A stretch of DNA of 31,118 bases from Amanita rubescens (taxonomy: Eukaryota > Basidiomycota > Agaricomycetes > Agaricales > Amanitaceae). This document shows, in pieces, positions 1-8,653 of the stretch. The translations under genes were made by a program, and so were the position numbers. The stretch lies in the NCBI GenBank assembly GCA_015039365.1, contig WION01000583.1:1-31118 (forward strand). The letters run 5' to 3'. The notes beneath the pieces are model-generated. The model had not been told where the DNA came from and did not search any database. It saw only the letters and a program-made list of their open reading frames with translations. Numbering within the stretch: the first letter of the stretch is position 1; the number at the start of each line of letters is the position of its first letter.

Positions 1-129
1 CGAACCTCTGCGTCAAGGAGACTATCGGTGAGCATTCGCTTTAACATTTTATTCTTTTTGACAGACCCGATGTGGTGCATAGGGGTTCGTAGTATTCATG
101 CATGCAGAAGCGAAGGAGCTTTTGAGTGA
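1..129 (+). pseudogene. 3' remnant of a sacsin-like/BTB gene (window edge)
   Basis: The first bases read NLCVKETI followed by a split codon and a donor (gtgagc at 28). The full-length sacsin-like gene in this window has SLCVKETI with a donor at the same point in its BTB domain, so the segment is homologous. A possible 37-nt intron (28-64) ends in CAG. The next frame is open to a TGA at 127-129 but does not resemble the BTB exon that should follow (DWIYVGEL...). It is therefore either a truncated copy with a new end or a decayed gene. Most of it lies outside the window, so the 5' part cannot be judged. Confidence 0.5.
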
Positions 130-532
130 GCTTGTAGGAAAAGAACCGGCGATGGAGTATCGTGCAATCACTGTATCTGAGCGGGTCGTCTAAGGATTAC
201 ATAATATACCCATCTCGCGATGTCAGACGCCATCGATATCTCGGTGTTGAAACTTGAGCTTCAAGAGGGTTTTTAGTACACGGTTTTAGCGAATCGTTAC
301 CTTCGCAAAGAGAACCTTTAAGCTCGCATAAGGTCATGCGATTACGAAGGGGTGCGCGGCTTCATCGTGATCACAGACCGCAAAACCACCGAGGGTTCCA
401 TTGCTTGGTTCCGGCGGCCAAGTCATAGTCATCAAGTTTGAAGAACTCCATGCAGGAATTGGTATTGAAATTGTTTTACTCAGTGCGCGGCCCGGGCCGC
501 ATTACAGGAGATTTGTGGGTTACAAAATAGAA
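130..532. other. Intergenic stretch, nothing recognised
   Basis: Between the sacsin remnant and the 3' end of the kinase-type CRN gene there is no reading frame with convincing splice sites or recognisable motifs on either strand. Composition is ordinary, with CpG present. It probably holds the 3' flank of the CRN gene. Confidence 0.4.
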
Positions 533-2719
533 TTAGAATGGTGGGAGATTATATATTTCCCTCAGTCCCTGCTCGGCGTTCAAAACACGGCGCTCCATCA
601 TCATCAGTCCAAGGTCCCTGAGAGCTGGAACCTGCACTCGTGCAGTGAATATAAGCCGCCCGACTGCCCATATGTCCACATCTGCACCATGATTATCTTC
701 ATATACCTTTGGTGAATGTTCACGCTGGCTCAAATGTGGTGCTGCTTTCGTCGGCGCAAAGGAAGCATCTTCCCAGTCAATCAGAAACCACTTGGAAGAG
801 TCTTCACGGCTTTGCATAATATTCGGCCAACGGATATCGCGATGAAACACTGGTGGATCAGCATGGGCTACCTGACCAGAGTGTTAGTTAATGACGTAGA
901 AGGAAATCGAGACTACTTTGAGAGCTTCGAGGATGCACACTACAGCATTTCGAACATCTAGAGGTGATTTAGGACCTTCATCAATGCCTCTTGGCCCCAG
1001 ATCGACGTATGAACCATGTACTTCATGCTGAATTTCAGCTTTCTTAAGCCGGTCCACGTTAGGAACACCCTTCGAAACTAGTGACGCATAGATCGCCATT
1101 AGGTGTTCGACGCGCTCTTTACCATTGTCCTCATCCCCTAATCTATACGTCTTGCGCACATTTGATAAAAAATATTCAATCGATTTACTGACCCTGAGTC
1201 TGAAGTCAATATACCGGATAGCAATAGAAGAAACATGTCCACCGGGACTGCAAATGCATGTCTCTATCTTTGTCTTCTCCAATTACCTGCTGAAGCCTTT
1301 TGAGAATCCCACACAACTTGATCATCCTTACAGCATTCTTGATTCGTTCACGTCGTGAAGAAAGATCAGCGGATATTAGATCCACGATCCGAAGGCTTTC
1401 GGCTGGTGGCTGGACTATAGCGGCGAGGACAACTTGCGTCCCAATAGCATAATAACCTAGACCCCGCGAAAAGGGATGATTGAAATCTTAATCAGGCACA
1501 AACGTCTACTAACCGAGAGTATAAGGTGCAGGATCATATACCCATCGCGTCTTGCGTTTGAGTTCATCTCGAGGATGCGCTCCCGCGAAGTAAATTCTCT
1601 TTTCTTCACCTCGGAATACGCAAACGTTGGAAAGTAGGAGACCAAAGCAAGGTCGCAACTTGTCAATTTCTGTACCCTGGTCCCGAATACAAGCAACACC
1701 CAAGGGTCGCTCGAGGATGTGTCGGATGTTTCTATCCCAAAACGAAATAAGCGACATTTCAGTACCGCTTGGGTCTACTGGATCCAGTGCAATTGCATGA
1801 TCAAACAGGGGTAGAATCCCAACAGCAGTTTCATCTTCGCTTTGCTTAAACAGAAGTTCAAGGTCTTCATCGCTGCAGACTTGGGCAGAATATTTTTCAT
1901 TGGACAAGTATCCCTTCCGCCGGTTGTACGATAACGGGATCTTCCAATCTGGATCAAGAGGCTTCTCAAAATATTCCTTTAGGTGCTGGAGATCCAGCGC
2001 CACTGGTTTTGTCCATAGACTGCTTAACTTTTGCGATATGTCAGCTATAGCGTGATTAGTACTTAGGTTTAAGGCCACATCAGAAGAGGACCAACTAGGG
2101 TCATCGCGTTTTCTTTTCAAAAGTGATACTGAAACAAGAATTAGGATGGCAAATTGTATAAAGGGAAAAGGTTTCGGTGAATTTCGGCAAACAAGAGCGC
2201 GAACGCAGTCCAAATCGTGGAGTTGGTAAAGGAAAAAAAAGTTTTCGGGCAGAATCTCATCAGCAACGTTCAGCTGCGGAGATTTACTTCCACTCACCGG
2301 TGGCCGGGGCCTTTACAATTATGTGAATTTCGTGTTTGGGAGGCGACATTGAAAAGATATCGAAGACGCTGTCCGTGGGGTCTAATTCGTCCGCAAATTC
2401 AGAAAGACCACCTTCCAGAGACCCGATACGTGCAGCCAAAGTCTTTTCTGGTTTCGCAGCGATAGGGTCCTTGGGCTGAGGAAAGCAATGTCATTTCACA
2501 TCGCAAGTTATCAATGGCGCTCACCTTCCACAATTCCAGAGTGTGAGGATCAACATCCTTTAAGGTACCATGTCTTGCCTCGCTTTGTATAACTTCCTTC
2601 AATTCGCTAACCACATAATCGCGCCCCACGGTAACTATTAAGACTTTATATTTGCCTTTTATAAGACAATTAAGCCGGAGAGAACCGTCCTGGTTCGGGA
2701 CCAGTGGGGAACCAAGCAT
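533..2719 (-). CDS. Crinkler (CRN) protein with C-terminal protein-kinase-like domain
   Basis: CRN proteins carry an N-terminal ubiquitin-like header joined to a variable effector domain. Exon 1 (2719-2525) encodes the header with SLRLNCLI and LELWK; exon 2 (2475-2298) continues it to a segment ending IHIIVKAPAT. Exon 3 (2128-1514) starts with a basic KRKRDD stretch and holds a long acidic/aromatic region. Exon 4 begins at 1456 (YYAIGTQVVLAAIV). A further exon ends at 917, and the last exon (871-533) carries the kinase core: FHRDIRWPNIM (HRD...N) and FLIDWEDA in place of DFG. Exons 1-4 join in frame through normal introns. The join near 1245 between exon 4 and the kinase part needs a one-base shift or an intron I could not find, so the gene may be damaged. 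An alternative upstream ATG lies at 2776. It is transcribed away from the second CRN gene, with about 400 bp between the start codons. Confidence 0.7.
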
Positions 2720-2770
2720 TCTGTCACTGTCGCTTGAAGGCAGAAAGGAGAGAACCGACAGGCTAGTCTG
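2290..2770 (-). repeat. Left arm of CRN inverted repeat
   Basis: The minus strand here is closely similar to the plus strand of about 3075-3560. Both encode the CRN header, share the 50-51 nt intron beginning gtgagcgcc after LELWK, and share the donor gtgagtggaag at the header's end. Similarity runs on into the following intron (the aactccacgatttgg stretch). The arms face away from each other across about 300 bp. Confidence 0.8.
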
Positions 2771-2802
2771 AGACATGTACTAGTAGGGGAGTTGTCAGAT
2801 GC

Positions 2803-2910
2803 TGTCGTGACGTTAAAATTACATAGAAAATATACCGCGGATACGATGGCGTATGTAGATTTGAAGTCATCCTGGTTAGACTTAGAGACAAAGTCGTCCT
2901 TACAACTGGC
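2803..2910 (+). pseudogene. Sacsin-like relic between the divergent CRN genes
   Basis: The frame here reads YVDLKSSW, and the full-length sacsin-like gene has YVDLKSSL at 20541-20564; the flanking bases (gcggatacga, gagacaaagt) also match. The relic runs antisense to the kinase-type CRN gene. A similar relic lies antisense to and upstream of the third CRN gene (28250-28322), and both keep the 13-mer gtcgtgacgttaa. It is too short to encode anything on its own and may form part of the promoter region. Confidence 0.6.
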
Positions 2911-3074
2911 AGGCCGCAAAACGAAGCAGTCCCACACTTCTGTCCGGTCAGACGAGTTTTGGAACGGTTATTGTACCGCCTGTATGTATTACGTTGTGGT
3001 TACGATGTAAAGTCAACCTGTCATCGACACACTTGACACGGCGCGCCTCCTATCGAAGTCCTACTGGTAGCCCA

Positions 3075-3560
3075 TGTCTCATCAGACTAGTTTGTCGGTT
3101 CTCTCCTTTCTGCCCTCAACAGCGACAGAATGCTTGGTACCCCACTGGTCCCGAACCAGGACGGCTCTCTCCGGCTTAATTGTCTTATCGAAGGCAAATA
3201 TAAAATCGTTCAAGTTACCGTGGAGCACAATTGGGTGGTTTTTAGCGACTTGAAGGAAGTTATACAAAGCGAGGCAAGACATGGTACCTTAAAGGATGTT
3301 GATCCTCACACTCTGGAATTGTGGAAGGTGAGCGCCATTGATGACTTGCGATGTGAAGTGACATTGCTTTTCTCAGCCCAAGGACCCTATCGCTACGGAG
3401 CCAGAAAAGACTTTGGCTGCACGTATCGGGTCCCTGGAAGGTGGTCTTTCGGAATTTACGGACAAATTAGACCCCATGGACAGCGTCTTCGATATCTTTT
3501 CAATGTCGCCTCCCAAACACGAAATCCACATAATTGTAAAGGTCCCGGCCACTGGTGAGT
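3075..3560 (+). repeat. Right arm of CRN inverted repeat
   Basis: This is the partner of 2290-2770 in opposite orientation, covering the upstream ATG region, the header exons and the header intron of the nuclease-type CRN gene. A small deletion near 3118 (tcaacagcgacag against tcaagcgacagtgacag in the other arm) shifts the upstream ATG out of frame, so the usable start is the ATG at 3130. Confidence 0.8.
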
Positions 3561-5556
3561 GGAAGTAAATCTCCGCAGCTGAACGTTGCTGATGAGATTC
3601 TGCCCGAAAACTTTTCCTTTACCAACTCCACGATTTGGACTACGTTCGTGCTCCTTCACCGACATTTCATGCCGTCTCATTCCCCCCTTTTCCTTACATG
3701 CTCCCTAGCATTTCTCACTGTCCGGTTGCCTCAACCACCCCTGACGTCCCATACTGGTTCAGACCCACCCGTAATTTCACGTGAGTGTATATATCTGATA
3801 TTATCTTCTCCATGTAGTTGATTTCCGGCATTTTACAGCAAACATCAGCCTCCGTAAACGGACAGTTGAAGGGTTGTATGATGCCATGATGGAGGAAAGG
3901 CTGATCTATGTACGTTTCGGCGTCTTGAGAAGTTTGATGCCGACGTCCGAGCAATCTTCATGCTAGGTTCGAGGGACTCCGGGGAGCGGCAAGTCAACTC
4001 TCATGGATCTACTGCATCAGCATATTCTACAGAAAGATCCCAATGCTTTTGTTTGTGTAACTCAGTCGTGGCCGCCGCGAAACTTCCCCTATTCAGTACC
4101 GTTCGATTCGTATGTTTGGCTTCAGGACACCATTCCCGATTTCCGCAACCGAAGGAGTCTTGCTTTCTTACTTATGGATGAAGCCCAGGAAACGTTCGGG
4201 GATAGCTGCCTTTGGCACTTTTTCTTGAAGGATATCATCGACAACCCACGTTGGTATCGCGTTGTCGTATTTTGCAGCTATGGCAGCATATCAACTCCTG
4301 CCGAGGGCACCCCTGGAGGGCGCCCGCAGTTCTCAGGAGAGCCGCTCGAATGACTCTATGGCCCAGGAAGGCCGTGGATGTGGAAGTAAATGGACTATTG
4401 CTCGATCGGGACGAATTCAACTTAACGAGGTTGTGTTACAGTTCAACAAAGAGCTAGCGATTGACCTAGACCTCTCGCAAAAAATCTTTGTTGACGGCTG
4501 GGCATGTTGGCGCTGTCTGTGAGCTCTTGAGGCTCATATTGGTCAAAGTGTGTTCTTTGTACAGTTTCGTATCTCCACTAACCCTGTCTCTAGATGAAAA
4601 CACACATACGAAGAGAAGGACCGCTCACGCTTGATATCTATTATGAAAATTTCTCTCTTGATTACATCATGCGTAATCTCGCTGGAGCCTTCACCCGAGG
4701 CCTACCTCACGACATGGAACTGTCGGGCCGTCCAGACGTCTCTAGGGTGTTCCGACGCTTGCTCGCATCCGGCAGAGTTCGGACGGGAAGCAGCGACATT
4801 GAAGCTATTGAATACTGCCATCGCAACGGATGGATCTACGCCGAAGAAGAACTCGAACCTGGATTCCAGCCTTACACGTTTGCGTCCCCTCTCCACCTTG
4901 CGGCACTTTCTTGGAGACTCCAAGCCGAGGATGATCTCCCCCATTTTAAAACCCCTTATGCGCTGTCCCTACAGGTCCTTGCGAGATTCAAGCCCTCGCA
5001 AATGGAGTTGCCAGCGATCCGCCGTGTCGATGGTGCCAGGTCCACTGACCTCAGACCACGGGAAGCTCAGTACCAAGACGAGTATTATCGCTCCCTCCTC
5101 GCCGTTACCCGTGGAAATGTTTGCATCTCCCCAGAGTTTGCGTCTGCACGGAGAGCAAAAGTTGCCGGGAGTATTGACTTCTTTATCCCTGGTGTGAAAT
5201 GGGGAATCGAAATCACTCGCGAGGGAGATTGTTTGAACGACCACGTTTCCCGTTTTACTAAAGCAGACGGTGCATATAGCAAGTGGCTGAAAGATGGTGA
5301 TATATCTGATTATATTCTTCTTGATTGTCGCACAACAATTCCCGAGGCCTCCTATCATTCGGGTACGATACTTTAATATTTGGAGATTGCTCACTACTTG
5401 CTAACCTTTTTCTTCTTCTTAGATATTCCTAATCTGTATCATGTTGTGTTTAACGAAAAGTATACAGAAGTTCGTGTGTTCAACAACGAGAGGGACCTAG
5501 TATGGGGACCAACAGCGTTACGAGAAAATCATAATGACCATGCCATGTTATTGTAG
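3130..5556 (+). pseudogene. CRN protein with P-loop NTPase and PD-(D/E)XK nuclease, frameshifted
   Basis: Exon 1 (3130-3327) and exon 2 (3377-3554) encode the ubiquitin-like CRN header (SLRLNCLIEGKYK ... LELWK|PKDP). Exon 3839-3909 (LRKRTVEGLYDAMM) splices in frame to the exon at 3967, giving the Walker A RGTPGSGKST, then LAFLLMDEAQ as Walker B. Near 4310, 4425 and 4495 the homologous frame jumps (AVLRRAARM; then EVVLQFN; then GHVGAVCELL) with no usable intron, which suggests small indels, one looking like a TTAAC insertion. The nuclease module follows: exon 4594-5362 with GSIDFFIPG and WGIEITREG (D...E-x-T) and exon 5423-5556 ending in TAG. NTPase plus REase is a known CRN architecture. Either the gene is decaying or the assembly holds errors. 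A small extra exon in the long second intron (for example 3764-3781) is possible. Confidence 0.7.
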
Positions 5557-5935
5557 AGTATTCGTAGTACTATTAATGATCGATCAGAGAACGCGTTCAC
5601 GCTCGTCTTCCCGAATCGCAAGGTTGGATAACTCTGACATCAAGAAATGGACAAGCTATAACGCTAGTGGTATCTTTCGGCTTTATGAGCGATCCGGTCA
5701 CCTTCTTCGGCGAGTCTAGTATCAGCACGCCAAACTCGTTGCGGCGCGGCGCCCCAATCGATAACGGGTTAGAAGAACGTTTTGGAAGCTCGAAATATCA
5801 GACAGCTCGGGGTGAAATTCAGTCACGATACACTTGTCATATATTGTCCAGTCAGAATACAAAATTGAACACAAAAATACAACGCTATTTACGCGCTTAG
5901 ACTTGGAGTTGGTCAGCGACAATATTCACCCAAAG
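5557..5935. other. Intergenic, nothing recognised
   Basis: This lies between the converging 3' ends of the nuclease-type CRN gene and the cupredoxin-like gene. No supported coding frame is seen. It probably contains both 3' untranslated regions. Confidence 0.4.
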
Positions 5936-6920
5936 TCAGACGCACTTACAACGCAAGCCGCCGCGGCGTTGGTTCTGGTTCCGTTGTTGCTGTTGCCGCT
6001 CCTGTTGTTGGCGCTCTTGTTGTTGGCGCTCTTGTTCTTGTTGCTCTTGTTGTTGTTGCTCCTGTCGCTGGTTCTGGTTCTGGTTCTGATTCTGGTTCTG
6101 GTTACGGTTCTGGTTCTGGTTGTTCTGGTTCTGGTTCTGGTTACGGTTCTGGTTCTGGTTCTGGTTGTTCTGGTTCTGGTTCTGGTTCTGATTCTGGTTG
6201 TTCTGGTTCTGGTTCTGGTTACGGTTCTGGTTCTGGTTGTTCTGGTTCTGATTCTGGTTGTTCTGGTTCTGGTTCTGGTTACGGTTCTGGTTCTGGTTGT
6301 TCTGATTCTGATTCTGGTTGTTCTGGTTCTGATTCTGGCGAGGCTGTTGGCGAGCGCGTTGTTGGAACTCTTGGAAACGTTGTTGGTTGATATTGACCGC
6401 AAATACCATTCCTGCAAGCGAATGAGTACATCGCAACTAAACACAAAGCCGACGACGTACCGTTTTGACAATCGTTATCCGCACCACTGTAGATGTAGAT
6501 GGGCTGATTGTCGTTCACCTGAATCTGGAACGTTGGATATTGTTGTTGGTTCTGGTTAACAGAAATCCTAATCGCGGACAAGTCGCGTTAATAGGTGGAC
6601 ACAACTCGCGTCACAAGACGTACTGTCCAGAGTTGAACCCATTGCGCGTGCAAGGTTGATCGAAGCTCGACTGCGTCACGGTATGAGTCCCAGGGAAGCT
6701 GAACAGACAGACATTAGCGAGGAAAACAAGCGGCTTAATCCACTTACAAGATGAACTGGATGATTTCCCCATTGCTCGCGTTCACAATCTGTGGCTGGAA
6801 AACTTGTTGATTGTTGGGGCCGACTTGGACGTTGATCGTCGGGGCCTGCCATTGGGTGGCTAACCCAAGGGGCAACGCAAGAATAAGCGCAAAGACGGTG
6901 GTGAAGGTACGAGAAAGCAT
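5936..6920 (-). CDS. Secreted cupredoxin-like protein with long Asn/Gln-rich tail
   Basis: Exon 1 (6920-6749) opens with a signal peptide (MLSRTFTTVFALILALPLGL) and runs into VGPNNQQVFQPQIVNASNGE. Exon 2 (6698-6624) gives GTHTVTQSSFDQPC. Exon 3 (6567-6462, donor gtacgt) gives FPTFQIQVNDNQPIYIY and NDCQNG. Exon 4 (6411-5936) gives GMVFAVN and then the tail. The order 'HTVTQS..F..PC', 'PTF.I.VND..PI', 'C..GMVFAVN' is typical of basidiomycete extracellular cupredoxin-fold proteins. Copper binding is uncertain because the usual His beside the late Cys is absent. The last 130 or so residues are QNQNQNN-type repeats, then QEQ/QER repeats, ending in a basic Cys pair. The phases of all three introns agree. 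The start is the ATG just before the hydrophobic stretch, downstream of a TATA box. Confidence 0.85.
5975..6350 (-). repeat. Imperfect 6-bp (Gln-Asn) coding repeat
   Basis: On the minus strand, cagaac/cagaat units alternate with cagaacaac, giving (QN)n, QNN and QNR. Towards 5975 they change to cag/gag/cgc-rich units giving Q, E and R. Unit boundaries follow codons, so length changes stay in frame. The opposite strand's long Leu/Val frame is an artefact of the repeat. Confidence 0.85.
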
Positions 6921-6957
6921 GTTGAGATGCTGAGTTCGGTCGACGCATCTACCCAGG

Positions 6958-6965
6958 TTTATATA
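6958..6965 (-). promoter_or_regulatory. TATA box of the cupredoxin-like gene
   Basis: TATATAAA on the minus strand lies 38 bases upstream of the ATG at 6920, in a suitable position for a core promoter. This is a motif match only. Confidence 0.55.
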
Positions 6966-7004
6966 CGTGTGCCATTGTATGTCTTTCGTGTTGGGTCTTT
7001 GCAC

Positions 7005-8480
7005 TGCGCGATGGAGTTTGACGCAATAGATCGCGCGCTGTCACGCTGTGTCACGCTCACCTCAGTCATGCGTTCAAACTTCAGATCTTCAGAGACGGTT
7101 CCCGGTGGAAGTTTACCTGCCAAGCACGTCTTCAATCCAATGGGAGCCGGATGAGTCGAAGTAAGTCATGTATCGCCAAGTTGGGTGCAGCTCAACAGCA
7201 TGCGTGTTTACCAAGGCTCAGAGACGTCTACGGCAACTCTGACTTGGATTTAATAGAGTAGGGAAATGGCAAATGACGCACAGACGATTCACCTGTCGCC
7301 ATGGCCGTATAGGCAAGCCAAGAATTTCGTAGATCTCAGATATTTACCACTGATCCGATCCACTCTGCAGACGCACTGTTCACACCTTCTGACTGCGTCC
7401 AATTTTACGCATCATAATTGGTTTGCCAGTCGCACTCGTCGAGTCTTCATGCCTTTCTGGCCATGAGCCAACTCAACGAAGACTATATCTATGCCAGGTG
7501 ATGAACGACAGGACATGACTCGTAACTTGTTCGCAAACAGGGCCGACCTCCACATCTATGCCAGAAGATAATCACCATTTACATACAAACAATTCCTCAA
7601 ATAACACGACGGAACAATCCAGAATTCGCTCGATCAAATCTCACTTCAGTCTTTCGATGCAACGATTGCGTGCTTATTGGCAGAAACCGTCTATTTGTAG
7701 AATATTTACCGCTACCGCAGTATCCTCCTGGCAAGCCCTGAACATTACAATGTGTGGTGCACGATTTTTGCCAATTACTAGGCAGCTGGCCTCTGATATC
7801 TGTGACCGTGATGGTGACCGTAACATGCGAGTCGGAAATTTTGAACGTGGCTACTTTCGTCGATCCCAGTTGCCGCTGGGCCCATGAAAGCTACGCTGAA
7901 TTCGGACCCTGACGCCGAAACTTTTCGCGGCACCAAAAGGATTCTCTTGCGATCCTTGGCCTTTCCCTCTGGATCAAGCCCTGAAACTGCAAGTACCGAA
8001 CTCCCCTCCTTTCAAGTTTGGCCCCTGCTAGCTGATATAGCCGTGAAGAAATATGATTTTCGACTCCGGCGTAAAGAAGACTGTCGTCTCACGCTTCGTT
8101 CGAAGGGTTTGTTATGACCAATCGCATTGTCTGCTGCGCTTGGTCTCAAGGTGGTTGGTGTTCACGAGCGTTTTCGAGACGGGTTACCGAAATCGTCGAG
8201 GTATTGCAGTTACATTCCAATCATATTCAAGTTTTGATTCGATACCAGTGCACGGAAGAACAGGAACATTTCGTACGCAGCCTTCAATGATGCCCCATGT
8301 ATGTACAACAAAAGTTAAAACATGGTTCTTTGTCCCGCAACTCCGTCCTATCCCCGTCACTGCGGCTGCGGAACATGAATCACTTTGTGTGATCTGGTCA
8401 GTCTTGTGATGACTTAGCCGTGTCAGTATTTGCTCTTCGCTCGGCAGAATATCATCGCGACTATTTGGTCTGTATTGACG
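7005..8480. other. Long intergenic region, no gene recognised
   Basis: Several frames of 60-140 codons exist on both strands, but none has a recognisable motif, good splice partners or a consistent codon pattern. CpG is frequent, as in the flanking genes. It may hold a decayed gene and the upstream regions of the cupredoxin-like and sacsin-like genes. Confidence 0.4.
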
Positions 8481-8489
8481 CATATACTG

Positions 8490-8653
8490 ACTCGAAAGTC
8501 GAATTCGTGTTGACGCCCTCTTGTCCAGCGTCTTTCTTCTGATGGCTTCTGTGACGAGAACAGCGATAAGGCTGCGGGGACGCAAAGAACCCAGTAGTAC
8601 CGCAAGCAAATATATATGTCAACCGCCTCTCTTCTATACCTTCAACCTGCACC
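8490..8653 (+). promoter_or_regulatory. Duplicated promoter/5' region of the first sacsin-like gene
   Basis: This stretch is similar to 18890-19054 upstream of the second sacsin-like gene. Shared blocks are ttgacgccctc, ccagcgtctttct, gatggct and accgcaag, then a TATA-like caaatatatatg (about 8607) and the leader caacctgcaccATG. The two genes were duplicated together with their promoters, and the retained blocks are candidate regulatory sites. Confidence 0.6.

Noticed and set aside
5834..6559. 241-codon Leu/Val-rich plus-strand frame and the Thr/Arg-rich minus-strand frame over the repeat
   Set aside because: Both are shadow frames of the CAGAAC-type repeat. The Asn/Gln frame is linked by three in-phase introns to a signal peptide and fold motifs.
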